This document shows, one piece after another, positions 19,441 through 28,271 of a stretch of DNA of 64,000 nucleotides. The notes below the pieces were generated by a model. That model made no database searches. It worked only from the letters and a program-made list of their open reading frames with translations, and was not told the origin of the DNA. Source of the DNA: Runella rosea. Lineage in GTDB: Bacteria > Bacteroidota > Bacteroidia > Cytophagales > Spirosomataceae. Both the position numbers and the translations under genes were made by a program. The stretch covers positions 1 through 64,000 of the forward strand of contig NZ_CP030851.1 in the NCBI RefSeq assembly GCF_003325355.1, in the 5' to 3' direction. Each line of letters starts with the position of its first letter. Positions within the stretch are counted from its first letter, which is position 1.

Positions 19441-20922
19441 ATGACTGCTGAAGAATTTTATAATCGCTTTGAATTTGACCCATCAATGTCGGGCAGTTTG
19501 CTTGGGCGTGGTGGGTTTAGCAGCGTACATAAGGTATACGACAAAGTACGAAGACGGTACGTAGCCGTTAAAAGGAGTGAAGTAGGCGCTTTCCAAAAAT
19601 TCGATTTAGAACGCGAGGTTAAATTAGCGCATGAGATTGATATTCATCCAAATATCATTCGTTACGAAAATGTATATCGAATTGCCGACCGGGCAGGGGC
19701 ATTTGATTATGCTATTATGAAGTATTATGCCGAGGGAAATTTGGATGATGTTTTGAGAAAACATGAACTAAACGATGCGGCTAGAAGGCAAATTTTATCG
19801 GGTATTTTACGGGGATTAGCGCACCTGCACCAAGTGCCGATCATCCACCGCGATTTCAAAACGGCCAATATTCTGATGGATCGGGATGAAAAAGGGAATT
19901 GGATACCCGTCATTGCTGATTTTGGTCTTAGTCGTTTAATTGACGCCGATATGAGTTTTGTGTTGAATAACTCACAGATTGCGCACACACCGAGTTATGC
20001 TGCTCCTGAACAATTGCTTGATAATGTGGCTATTCGGCCAAATACTGACCTTTGGGCGTTTGGAGTGATGACCTACAAGATGGTGATGGGCAGTTTGCCA
20101 TTTCGGATAGATGGTGCAAAAGGAGAATGGGATACTTCCAATAAAATTCGCAGTTTAATTTTAGAGGGAAAGCTTCCTACAGATATCAGTACCATTCAGG
20201 AGCCATACAAAAGTATCATTCGGCGATGTTTGGTGTCCGATCCAGATAAACGGGTGAAAAAGGCGGAAGAATTATTAAAATTGTTGGATAAAGGTCATAC
20301 TGCCACTACACCACCACCGTCCCCAGGACCTTCCCCTTCGTTTGATGGTAAAACAAAAGTTTATTCGGCTCCTAAACCGACCGTTGAACCGCCAAAGCCG
20401 TCCCATATTGAGCCAAAACCACCTGTTAAAAAACATTTCCCTTGGGAAATGCTTGCTTTGATTGCTTCTGTGGTATTGGTTGGATGGATTTTCTATTGGT
20501 TGGCTACAAGATCAACCCCTCAACCAGTAGTGAAGAATACTGTAGAAATAATGACAGATACCACCATAGTGTCAGATACAAGCTCTGTTTCGATAGCTAG
20601 TGTGAGCATGCCTAATAAAAATTCTAACGAAAATCAATCGGTTGCAGCTCTCCCAGCAAGGCCAACAAATAAACCTGTATATAAGTCGCCTCCTACAGGT
20701 TATCTGACCATTGAGACTATGCACGATATGTACGTATACATTGATGGGCAACTTCAATCTAAAAGAGCAATTGCGGGACAAACAAATAACTATGTATTGC
20801 CAGCTACGGGACAAGGGACTATACTGAAAGTAGAAAGAATGGATTTGCCAGTAAGTCGTTCCGAAAGCATCACAATTATTGAGGGAAAAGTAACATTAAG
20901 AAGGTATGATATTGATAATTAG
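19441..20922 (+). CDS. Membrane-anchored Ser/Thr protein kinase
   Basis: Eukaryotic-like (Hanks-type) protein kinase. The catalytic domain covers ~residues 15-280 with LGRGGFSSVHKV (P-loop), VAVK lysine (~44), HRDFKTAN catalytic loop (~137), DFG (~160) and APEQL. It is followed by a Pro-rich linker, one transmembrane helix (~335-357, ALIASVVLVGWIFYWL) and a periplasmic tail ending in a PEGA-like beta domain (GYLTIETMHDMYVYIDGQ). All catalytic residues are present. Together with FHA proteins and a PP2C phosphatase at 1.5-5.9 kb it forms a complete write/read/erase set for threonine phosphorylation. Substrates are unknown. Confidence 0.9.
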   Translation: MTAEEFYNRFEFDPSMSGSLLGRGGFSSVHKVYDKVRRRYVAVKRSEVGAFQKFDLEREVKLAHEIDIHPNIIRYENVYRIADRAGAFDYAIMKYYAEGNLDDVLRKHELNDAARRQILSGILRGLAHLHQVPIIHRDFKTANILMDRDEKGNWIPVIADFGLSRLIDADMSFVLNNSQIAHTPSYAAPEQLLDNVAIRPNTDLWAFGVMTYKMVMGSLPFRIDGAKGEWDTSNKIRSLILEGKLPTDISTIQEPYKSIIRRCLVSDPDKRVKKAEELLKLLDKGHTATTPPPSPGPSPSFDGKTKVYSAPKPTVEPPKPSHIEPKPPVKKHFPWEMLALIASVVLVGWIFYWLATRSTPQPVVKNTVEIMTDTTIVSDTSSVSIASVSMPNKNSNENQSVAALPARPTNKPVYKSPPTGYLTIETMHDMYVYIDGQLQSKRAIAGQTNNYVLPATGQGTILKVERMDLPVSRSESITIIEGKVTLRRYDIDN

Positions 20923-20939
20923 ACCTAAATTTTGGAGCT

Positions 20940-21665
20940 ATGACACGTTACGAGTTTACTTATAATCAGGAAATTGGCCATCAGGGACAAAGTTTGGTGC
21001 CTCATTTTCCAGGAGGAGATTCAGGGGTAACGATTGGCCCAGGCTATGACATGGGCGGGCGCAGTCCAGAAGAAATATACGCTGATCTTACACGCGTAGG
21101 GGTTGATACCGAAATTGCCCAAGTTCTGGCTCAAGCCGCCTATAAAACTGGCGATGATGCCAGTCGATGGATTAGTCAACACGGTGGGCTTTATATTACG
21201 GAAGAGCAACAGAGGGCGTTGTATGAAGAAGTTTTAGTGCCCGAATACGAACAGCGGATGCAATCCCAACTTATTCATTTTGCTGAAAATCACGAAAGTA
21301 TTACGCCCGATATGGTAGAAGTTGACCATCTATCAGCCCGACAAAAACATATTTTATTTGATTATACTTACAACGCAGGCCTTAGCAAGTTTCCGACACT
21401 TGTAGAAGCTGTTCTAAGAGAAGATTGGGACGAAGTAAGCCGTCATTATGAGCGGTTCTCGGCCGGAGAGCCGCTTTTCTATCGCAATGAGATGTTTTAT
21501 CAAACATTTTTAGATCCCGAGGCTGTTGACCAATTTGAAAAATCCGTTGAAATAAATCGAGAGATAATAGCTATCGAGGGGATGTTAGACGATATTGCTG
21601 CTAACGATATTGAAGAAGATGCACAGCGTTTGCAGGACGAAGATAGCCGACTGAGTGCTGATTGA
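20940..21665 (+). CDS. T4-lysozyme/pesticin-like muramidase
   Basis: Peptidoglycan hydrolase of the lysozyme superfamily, judging by the active-site region: a Glu in YNQEIGHQG (~residue 11) followed by SGVTIGPGYDMGG (~28-40), matching the G-x-TIG-x-G-x-D pattern of pesticin/T4-type muramidases, and YNAGLSKFPTL further on. The C-terminal ~60 residues are acidic and helical. No signal peptide is visible, which fits an effector delivered by a secretion machine or a phage-type lysin. It starts 17 bp after the kinase gene. Its presence on the same contig as a T6SS cluster makes an effector role possible but unproven; no obvious immunity gene follows. Confidence 0.7.
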   Translation: MTRYEFTYNQEIGHQGQSLVPHFPGGDSGVTIGPGYDMGGRSPEEIYADLTRVGVDTEIAQVLAQAAYKTGDDASRWISQHGGLYITEEQQRALYEEVLVPEYEQRMQSQLIHFAENHESITPDMVEVDHLSARQKHILFDYTYNAGLSKFPTLVEAVLREDWDEVSRHYERFSAGEPLFYRNEMFYQTFLDPEAVDQFEKSVEINREIIAIEGMLDDIAANDIEEDAQRLQDEDSRLSAD

Positions 21666-21859
21666 CACAGTATTTAGCATTAAATTAAATGCATACCTTA
21701 TTGCTCGAACCGCCATGGGGCGCCCCGCTTACTATTGGGGCTTTAACACGAATTTCCATGGCTCGGGCCACCCCTTTGAGCTTTGACAAGCATAATAGAG
21801 TGGGGCTTACCGTGACGGCGGGTCGTTCCGAACATACATCAATATCTTGGCCGCACCTT
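21666..21859. other. GC-rich remnant left of IS3 element
   Basis: No convincing gene. Both strands are open for ~55-75 codons but neither translation resembles a known domain. The stretch is more GC-rich than its surroundings and holds a 10-bp palindrome (GGGGCGCCCC, 21719-21728). A segment at 21769-21784 (GGCTCGGGCCACCCCT) resembles the 16-bp insertion at 22034-22049. It may be the tail of a gene cut off by the IS element. Confidence 0.4.
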
Positions 21860-21922
21860 TGTAAGTGTCCCTATAAGACAGACAGTTTAAAATTAGATAA
21901 ATTTGCTTATTTTTGAACTGAC

Positions 21923-22229
21923 ATAAAAAAAACGAAGTTTACCGAAACACAGATCGTCACCATTCTCAAACAACAGGAGAACGGCATCCCAACTAAGGAG
22001 ATTTGTCGCCAAAACGGCATTTCTGAGGCCACGGCACGGGCCGCCCCGTTTTTATAATTGGAAGAGCAAGTATGGAGGCATGGAGTCATCGGATGTAAAG
22101 CGCTTAAAGGAGCTAGAAGAGGAGAACAGTCGACTCAAAAAGATGTATGCGGATTTGGCGATGGATAATCAGATTCTCAAAGAGCTATTCGTAAAAAAGG
22201 GTTGGGCTCTGCCGCCAAAAGGCAATTAA
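21923..22229 (+). pseudogene. IS3 OrfA (helix-turn-helix), disrupted
   Basis: DNA-binding subunit of the IS3 transposase: KFTETQIVTILKQQENG and TKEICRQNGISEAT form the HTH, and later KRLKELEEENSRLKKMYADL is the leucine zipper. The expected start codon reads ATA. At 22034-22049 a 16-bp GC-rich segment interrupts the gene; removing it restores SEATFYNWKSKYGGM and an open frame to 22229. The stretch GTAAAAAAGGG near 22190 is a standard A6G slippery site that would yield the OrfAB fusion by -1 frameshifting. Confidence 0.75.
22034..22049 (+). other. 16-bp GC-rich insertion in IS3 OrfA
   Basis: GCACGGGCCGCCCCGT separates codons that are contiguous in related OrfA proteins (EAT | FYNW). It has the same length as the four insertions in the IS3 element at 39.4-40.8 kb and shares the short core CGGNCCGCC with three of them, but its overall match is weaker. 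Confidence 0.55.
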
Positions 22230-23293
22230 CCATGGAGTTAATTGAAGATCACAAAATTGCGGTGAGCAGAGCCTGTAAGATACTCAGTTTGAATCGTTCT
22301 CAGTTCTATTATACTACTCAAAGAGATGATAGTGAGACCATTGAAGCATTACAGGAGTTGGCATTTAAGCATCCGACCTATGGCTTTCGAAAGCTGTTTG
22401 CCTATCTAAGAAAATCAGGGAAGCCCTGGAATCACAAACGGGTTTACCGCGTTTATAAACTCCTGCAATTGAACAAAAAACGAAAAGGTAAGCGCAGACT
22501 TCCTGACAGAGTCAAGCAACCGCTACTGCAACCAACAGCAATAAATATCAGTTGGAGTATGGACTTTATGAGTGACAGTATGGTGGGAAATAGGAAATTC
22601 AGGACATTCAATGTCATGGATGATTATTCAAGAGAAGCGCTGGCAATCGAAATTGACACCTCGCTGTCTTCCAAAAGAATCATCCGAACCTTAGAAGCGG
22701 TAATTGCAGAGCGAGGGGTACCTAAATCAATCAGAACCGATAATGGACCCGAGTTTACGTCTAAAGAATTCGAGCTATGGTGTCAGGAGAAGCAAATAAC
22801 AGTGCACTATATTCAGCCGGGCAAACCCACACAAAATGGGTATATTGAACGATTTAACCGTATTTATCGAGAAGCCATATTAGATACTTATTTGTTTTTT
22901 GATTTAGATCAAGTCAGAACATTGACCCGGGAGTGGATCGAAGAATACAATTTCACACGCCCACACGAAAGTTTGGGAAACCTTACGCCCGAAGAATGGA
23001 AAAACAGGCCGCTAGAAGAAAAAAATACTCCAATTACTGCTGTCTGGCAAACGGGGTACTTACATCTGCAATTGAATAATTCGTCTTATCTGGTACATCT
23101 GAGTAAGTTTGTTAGCCATCGCTTGCTCGAATGCGGGGTTTATCAGCGTATTCAAAAACAAAAGATGGATTCTCTAACAGACTTATCCACACCTGCGCAA
23201 TTTCAATCGGAATTACCCGGTCAATTTAAATCACAGGAGCCTGATCAATTTCATCGGAATAATCATAAATGTATTGAAGTTAAGAATAATTGA
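22202..23293 (+). CDS. IS3-family transposase OrfB (DDE integrase)
   Basis: Catalytic subunit with an rve-type integrase core. DDE residues: WSMDFM (first Asp), DDYSREALAIEI, RTDNGPEF (second Asp) and NGYIERFNR (Glu), followed by HESLGNLTPEEW. An N-terminal HTH_21-like region (HPTYGFRKLFAYLRK) precedes it. The frame from 22202 opens in the -1 frame relative to OrfA, as expected for frameshift-expressed OrfAB. The C-terminus is ~70 residues longer than in most relatives. The gene itself is intact. Confidence 0.9.
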   Translation: MGSAAKRQLTMELIEDHKIAVSRACKILSLNRSQFYYTTQRDDSETIEALQELAFKHPTYGFRKLFAYLRKSGKPWNHKRVYRVYKLLQLNKKRKGKRRLPDRVKQPLLQPTAINISWSMDFMSDSMVGNRKFRTFNVMDDYSREALAIEIDTSLSSKRIIRTLEAVIAERGVPKSIRTDNGPEFTSKEFELWCQEKQITVHYIQPGKPTQNGYIERFNRIYREAILDTYLFFDLDQVRTLTREWIEEYNFTRPHESLGNLTPEEWKNRPLEEKNTPITAVWQTGYLHLQLNNSSYLVHLSKFVSHRLLECGVYQRIQKQKMDSLTDLSTPAQFQSELPGQFKSQEPDQFHRNNHKCIEVKNN

Positions 23294-23349
23294 CCTCTAT
23301 CGTCCTTACAAATTTTGGGCAACCCAAATTGGAGAAGAAGTTAAAGTTA

Positions 23350-24831
23350 TCAATATTGGTATTCAAACTCATTTTTAGTTGGATTCCACACCAGTTCATG
23401 AATATCCCAATCACCGCGAGAAGCAGGTTTCTCCAGTTTTTGGGCAATAATGATTTTTTCGCCATCGGTACGAACGTTGATCATGCCGTAAACAGTTACT
23501 GCACGCTCTTTGGCTCGTTCGGACAGTTGGGGAGCTACTTCCACAAATTCTTTGCTAGAGCGTGCGAGTTCAGTCGAGAAAATTAACGAGCGATCCCCTC
23601 GGCTATGTTTGCCAATAGTACCAAGTGTATCAGGTCGAGGATGAACATGTGGTTCATTGTCCCCACTCGAAATGATTGTAGCTAAAGGATTGATGGCCTG
23701 CATAAATTCACTTGTAAAGTCAGCACTCCCATGATGGCAAGACTTGGCCACTTCGACTTGGAAAATTGTTCGTGCCTGCATGATGGCATTCATGATCTGT
23801 TGGTGAATGAAAACTCTATCTGCTGGATTAGCATTGCGAAGTTGTTGCCTTAGTCGAAGTAAGTTAGTATTGGTATAGTGATGCATTAAGTAGTCTTCGG
23901 CGGGTTCATTAAGATCACCTCCTAGTAGCATCCGTACCTTACCGATGGTCAGTTTCAAAATAACCGAATGACCGTTTTTAGTTTTGCCTTTATTACCTTT
24001 AAAAACGGGCAAAGCTGCTTTATCATTCACAATTTCTGCTACTGGGCCTAGAACTTCGATACGTAAGTTATCTTGATCATAAATTGGTGGACTGCCAAGG
24101 CGCAGAGATTCTTTAGGAGCCTTTGTTTTAGAAAGAGTTTTTATATAATTGCCTATTTTCGCTGGTGTATTAGCACGTTGTTGAAAATCATCATTATTAT
24201 CGCAGAGGTCAGTAATATAATCTACCGAGTTGTGGATAACAGTAGTACCGAGGGAATTAACTGAAATACCTGTAAATTCGACTAGGCCATTATGGTACAC
24301 TTTTTCGATTTCAAAATGTTGTTGGGTATCGTTAGCTGGCGTAAAAATGGCGTTAAAGCCGCCATAATGATCTTCATCTGAATGAGATACTACTACTGTA
24401 AACGGTGGAGGAGCAATATTTGCCCGTTTAAGATTAAAACGCCATTTCAGAAAACGATACATATTGTCTCCTGGGCCCGCATCCACAAGAAAATGCTCGT
24501 CTGTAGGTGTAACAATATGACAGCCATCTCCCTGTCCCACATCAATAAAATTTACCTCAAGAATACGGTCAGGTTGAATATTGGATAGCTGCACAAATCC
24601 ACTGGCGTTTCTGGCTTTTACATGCACATAATCTTTTCCTTCAATAGTTTGCAAGTCAGGCGTTCCTGCGGGAGTAGGTTTTAGACCAATCCAGTCTCCA
24701 AAAAGTAACTGTTTCACCCTGCCAAATTTTTGTTCACCAGTATCTTCATCGGTTTTGAAATCATATAGGAAAACAGAGGGGTAAGTTGCAAAGCCGTGGC
24801 CCTGCTGAATAACGGTTTCATTAAGTGGCAT
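23350..24831 (-). CDS. Metallo-beta-lactamase-fold hydrolase (ComEC-C-terminal type)
   Basis: MBL-fold hydrolase related to the C-terminal hydrolase domain of ComEC/Rec2. Motifs: NFIDVGQGDGCHIV (~residue 95), LVDAGPG, and the metal site SHSDEDHYGG (HxHxDH-like, ~150); later LLGGDLNEPAE and KSCHHGSADF. The N-terminal ~90 residues form a beta-rich domain with no assignment. No signal peptide. Stand-alone MBL proteins of this kind act on nucleic acids or in defence islands. It is convergent with the IS3 element and lies 70 bp downstream of the next minus-strand gene. Confidence 0.8.
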   Translation of the reverse strand: MPLNETVIQQGHGFATYPSVFLYDFKTDEDTGEQKFGRVKQLLFGDWIGLKPTPAGTPDLQTIEGKDYVHVKARNASGFVQLSNIQPDRILEVNFIDVGQGDGCHIVTPTDEHFLVDAGPGDNMYRFLKWRFNLKRANIAPPPFTVVVSHSDEDHYGGFNAIFTPANDTQQHFEIEKVYHNGLVEFTGISVNSLGTTVIHNSVDYITDLCDNNDDFQQRANTPAKIGNYIKTLSKTKAPKESLRLGSPPIYDQDNLRIEVLGPVAEIVNDKAALPVFKGNKGKTKNGHSVILKLTIGKVRMLLGGDLNEPAEDYLMHHYTNTNLLRLRQQLRNANPADRVFIHQQIMNAIMQARTIFQVEVAKSCHHGSADFTSEFMQAINPLATIISSGDNEPHVHPRPDTLGTIGKHSRGDRSLIFSTELARSSKEFVEVAPQLSERAKERAVTVYGMINVRTDGEKIIIAQKLEKPASRGDWDIHELVWNPTKNEFEYQY

Positions 24832-24908
24832 AATAATAAATAGAGTTTAGGGATACTTTTGAATTAAGCATAATTATTTACCCGATAACTGGTCGTTTCT
24901 TCGGCCAT

Positions 24909-26597
24909 TTAAATTCCTATTTGCAAACCAAAGTAAAATCCGGGTTTAGTAATAAATCTATATTCCAGATTCTTTTTTAATTCTGTATCATCAGAGATTA
25001 GGCTGTTTTCCTGTTTGCCATTTATTAGTTTTTGTTGCCAATGCCAGATAGCACCACCAGTGATAATGATTGGCATTTTCCAGCTTAACCGAAATCCTGC
25101 TCCAGATAGTAAAGTAGGGCGATTTTTGCCTGTACCTACCCCAATTTGAACCAATGGATGTGCTAGTCCTTCAATAGCGTTCAGCGTTAAATTGAGCATC
25201 CCTGCAACTCCTACTGAGTAATCCTCCTCAGCCCTGCCAATGACCGATTGTCCATTTATAACTTTTACATTGTAGGAAGGGAATGAAAGACTTGTGTAAA
25301 ATCCGCCCATCGAAAACTCGGGTACGAATGTTTGAGCAGCCCGAAGCCTCAACTTACCTTCAAAATGTTTGTCTGTTTTATCAATTGAAGGTGGAGAGGC
25401 CGTAAGATTTAGTTTACGCTCCTGAACACTTATTCTGATATCCCTCATTTTTTCAAGCTGAATATCATATTGGTTTAAAATAAAGGCATTTTCTAAATCT
25501 TTAACTCCATTTGGCGGGCGTATTGCTTTGGTCATTAAATCATCAACTTCTCTACTTATTTTTTTTGCTAAATCAAGCATTTGGTTTCTTTTTTCCTGAA
25601 ATTCGGCCCGAGCGCGTACGAAGCGCTTAAATACAATTTGGGAATAATTGACGAAACTGTTACAAGAAGCTTCATTAGTACTATCAACATCTTTTCTCAA
25701 AAGATCTTTTGAGATGTCATCAGAAATCAAATCATTGAAAGAAAGAAGTAGTTTTATATTGTTCTGATTAACTTTATCAAGACTATCAATTGCAGCCTTA
25801 AACCGCTCATTAACCTTTTGAAAATCAATTATATTGTCTGGTTGACTTAATTTGGTTAGGTATTCCTTCATCACTCCTCTGATGGATGTATTAAAATATC
25901 GATCGTCCAAAATTTTAAGATCCTTCAATACTTTGCTGGTGGTATCTATACATCTGATGTTACCTTGCAAGGAAAAAAATTTCCATTCGGCTAATTCTTC
26001 GGCCCTCAGGCTATTTATTCGCTTGACCCAATTTAGAGACTCTTTTGAATCAATTTTATGAAGAGTATTCAAGGTTTTTTGATTGTTAGCAATCTGAACC
26101 GTGAATGGTTCAAATTTTCCTGCGGGGAAAACAGCTAATATATCCTGCTGGCTTGCTTTAAGTGAAGCATTACTTGTTGCAAAAGATGCGGCAGTACCAG
26201 GTACATCGGATAAATTTGGTGTAGGAGCGGCATTAGGTAAGGTTCCGAGTAGGCTGGTTAGTGCTGAGGCAAATTGTCCTATACTTTGATAACTGGGATC
26301 AATCATCATAGTGTCACTTGTCTTAATAGAATAACGTAAAGGATTATAAAATCGAATCGTTAAAGCTACCTCTTTACTTTTCTTTGGAACTCCAACTGTT
26401 AGATTCTTCAAAGTCTTAGCCTTACTTGAAGGGCCATCACTATCAATCGTATAGGTGAATTTATTGTTGAGAAAATCAGGCCATAATTGAATAAAATAAA
26501 ATGCTTTTGGAGCACCCAGCATTTCATCAGTGTTACTTTGTGAGTAGACACTTGTGCAAAAAATCAACATAAATATAAAATAGACAATTCGTTTCAT
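24909..26597 (-). CDS. Exported helical + beta-barrel-like protein of unknown function
   Basis: Signal peptide (MKRIVYFIFMLIFCTSVYSQ), a beta domain (~residues 25-110), a long helical middle with many Lys/Glu/Asn, and a C-terminal ~170 residues of alternating hydrophobic strands ending in Phe-Gly-Leu-Gln-Ile-Gly-Ile, typical of an outer-membrane barrel (SGAGFRLSWKMPIIITGGAIWH). No family recognised. The protein at 45841-47582 has the same layout and a matching strand (GLGIRLGNAVRITAGGMWYF), so the two may be distant paralogues. Both start ~100 bp from intergenic AT-rich DNA. Function unknown. Confidence 0.6.
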   Translation of the reverse strand: MKRIVYFIFMLIFCTSVYSQSNTDEMLGAPKAFYFIQLWPDFLNNKFTYTIDSDGPSSKAKTLKNLTVGVPKKSKEVALTIRFYNPLRYSIKTSDTMMIDPSYQSIGQFASALTSLLGTLPNAAPTPNLSDVPGTAASFATSNASLKASQQDILAVFPAGKFEPFTVQIANNQKTLNTLHKIDSKESLNWVKRINSLRAEELAEWKFFSLQGNIRCIDTTSKVLKDLKILDDRYFNTSIRGVMKEYLTKLSQPDNIIDFQKVNERFKAAIDSLDKVNQNNIKLLLSFNDLISDDISKDLLRKDVDSTNEASCNSFVNYSQIVFKRFVRARAEFQEKRNQMLDLAKKISREVDDLMTKAIRPPNGVKDLENAFILNQYDIQLEKMRDIRISVQERKLNLTASPPSIDKTDKHFEGKLRLRAAQTFVPEFSMGGFYTSLSFPSYNVKVINGQSVIGRAEEDYSVGVAGMLNLTLNAIEGLAHPLVQIGVGTGKNRPTLLSGAGFRLSWKMPIIITGGAIWHWQQKLINGKQENSLISDDTELKKNLEYRFITKPGFYFGLQIGI

Positions 26598-26775
26598 AAT
26601 AAATTATGGTAAAATGGTTGCTTTAAAAAAGGAGATTTTTAATTATTGTATTAATTGCATTTTTGCTTGATGGTACGTTAGTTTACAAATTTTGTAATTA
26701 TCAAATTACAAAAAGTTATTCTATTCTTACAAATAGAAATTTAATAGAGTTAAAGCAAGCTCATACTTATTTTTA

Positions 26776-26785
26776 CTAATAATTC
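26776..26785 (+). repeat. Target-site duplication, left copy
   Basis: CTAATAATTC, repeated exactly at 27454-27463 on the other side of the IS903-type element. A 9-bp duplication is the rule for the IS903 group of IS5; the tenth matching base is probably chance. Confidence 0.75.
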
Positions 26786-27453
26786 GGCTTTGTTGCATTG
26801 CTATGTTAATTTCTTGCGAACTATCCTGGACCTGCCCGACTGCGTGAACCGATTCAGACAGGCTGCTTTTATTCTCACCTCACATTGCTGATTGGTCAGC
26901 TTAGACTTTGCAAGCGCTCTCCAAAGGTAGACTTCCAGCGGAACATCAGTGTTTCAGCTAAACTGCGTTGATGATACCTACTGTGCTGGTTCCAACCCCA
27001 TAACCCCAACTCGTCAATCGCTTTAAGGTCCTCATTACGAGGGTATTCTAAGTCTATATCCGCTTCGTCAATCCACACTATAGCATTCCTACGGGGTGGA
27101 ATTATGGGCGTGATCGCTCTTTCCTGCAGTGCATCGTACACCTGTAATTGGTGATAGGCATCGTCACCACCAAACGTAGTGATGGAGGCTGTAATCTGAT
27201 CTAAAAGAGGCTTAACCGCTTGAGCATCAGTAATACTATTGTTAGTCAGTTCTACCGCTTCAATCATCCCGGTTGCTACATCGTCGGCCAGGTGCAGTTT
27301 GCACCACACGCGTCGTTTTGATGCTCCATGCTTCCGCACCATCCATTCCCCCTCGCCATACACCTTTAAGCCTGTACTGTCGACAACGATGTGTAACACT
27401 TCATCCCCTTGAACAGAACATGGCAAAGGCTTAATATCAGTACTTAACGGAGC
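26786..27453 (-). mobile_element. IS5-family, IS903-group element with internal deletion
   Basis: 668 bp bounded by GGCTTTGTTGCA on the left and, inverted, GGCTCCGTTAAG on the right, flanked by a 9-10 bp direct repeat. The left end matches the known IS903 end sequence. The right end runs almost straight into the middle of the transposase gene, so the 5' part has been deleted while the terminal sequence was kept. Confidence 0.75.
26801..27426 (-). pseudogene. IS5/IS903-type transposase fragment
   Basis: Central and C-terminal part of a DDE transposase: HIVVDSTGLKVYGEG (first Asp), TFGGDDAYH (second Asp) and QRSLAETLMFRWK (Glu, Y-R-E-K region). The N-terminal ~100 residues are missing. One base is lost near 26905: the frame ends ERLQSLS, but the next frame continues SKLTNQQCEVRIKAACLNRF to a stop at 26801. 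The element cannot make an active transposase. Confidence 0.85.
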
Positions 27454-27463
27454 CTAATAATTC
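27454..27463 (+). repeat. Target-site duplication, right copy
   Basis: CTAATAATTC, identical to 26776-26785 and directly abutting the right end of the IS903-type element. Confidence 0.75.
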
Positions 27464-27589
27464 TATGTTTTTTACTACTCTATATTATAATCAATATTAC
27501 AGGCTAGCAAAATATAAGTAAGTTAAAATGTTAATCTACGTTTACAAAAAAAGTTATCAGGCAGTAGTTGTTTGATTGACACAGCTCTG

Positions 27590-28231
27590 TTATTTGACTG
27601 GTCGTTTCACAAATTTAGCAATTGCTTCCCGACTTCCTTTTACCTGCAATTTTTGATAAATATGTTCAAGATGTTTTCGCACTGTTTTATCAGAGACAAA
27701 TAGTGTATCACTTATTTGTCTCACACTCATCCCTTTTACCAGTAAATCCAACACGTCATTTTCGCGTGGAGATAATTGAGCGGTTACATTTTTTTGTTTG
27801 GAAGTATCCCCTTGCAATAGCAGCGCCAAGGCTTTGGAAGCAATAGATGGGGACATCGGAATACCACCGTCAAGGGTTTCGGAAATAGCGTTGATTAATC
27901 GGGAAGGTTTTACATCTTTAAGCAAATATCCAGAGGCGCCTGCTTTAAATGCTTCAAACAATTTGTCATCATCATCCAACACTGTAATCATCAATACTTT
28001 AATGGATGGATAGAGTCTTTTAAGCTCGCGGGTTGCTGTAATACCATCCATTTTGTCCATTTCTATATCCATCAGGATGATTTCTGGTAAATGCTCTTGT
28101 TCCAGATATTCAAAGAGTGCCTTCCCATTATGTACATGAAAGTCCAGCGTAAGATCTTCGCTTAAAGCTATTTTGTCTTTTATTCCCTGCGCCAGAAGGT
28201 GATTATCTTCGACTAATCCTACGTTTATCAT
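27590..28231 (-). CDS. LuxR/NarL-family response regulator
   Basis: Receiver domain (~residues 1-120) with acidic pocket GLVEDN, phospho-Asp in ILMDIEMDKMDG, Thr in MITVLDD and Lys in YLLKDVKPS; C-terminal LuxR HTH (~150-213) with LSPRENDVLDLLVKGMS and DKTVRKHLEHIYQKL. Start set at 28231 (MINVGLVED); the longer frame to 28252 has no family support. The histidine kinase gene ends 70 bp upstream and is the likely partner. A long palindrome lies between them, 40 bp before the start, and may be the regulator's own operator. The same palindrome core occurs at 18151-18180. Confidence 0.92.
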   Translation of the reverse strand: MINVGLVEDNHLLAQGIKDKIALSEDLTLDFHVHNGKALFEYLEQEHLPEIILMDIEMDKMDGITATRELKRLYPSIKVLMITVLDDDDKLFEAFKAGASGYLLKDVKPSRLINAISETLDGGIPMSPSIASKALALLLQGDTSKQKNVTAQLSPRENDVLDLLVKGMSVRQISDTLFVSDKTVRKHLEHIYQKLQVKGSREAIAKFVKRPVK

Positions 28232-28271
28232 TGTTGGTTTATAAAGGTACAAACAAATATAGGCTGCGTTT

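Larger units (their letters stand above)
21860..23310 (+). mobile_element. IS3-family insertion sequence (inactivated)
   Basis: Two overlapping transposase frames of IS3 type between imperfect terminal repeats starting TGTAAG at 21860 and ending CTTACA at 23310. No target-site duplication could be identified, so the ends are approximate. OrfA lacks an ATG and carries a 16-bp insertion with a frameshift; OrfB is intact. The element sits between the muramidase gene and a convergent hydrolase gene. Confidence 0.75.

Noticed and set aside
20940-21665. Muramidase as part of a prophage
   Set aside because: No phage structural, integrase or holin genes are nearby and it follows the kinase gene by 17 bp.
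21689-21916. 75-codon plus-strand ORF before the IS3
   Set aside because: No domain resemblance, runs into the IS end, and the opposite strand is equally open.
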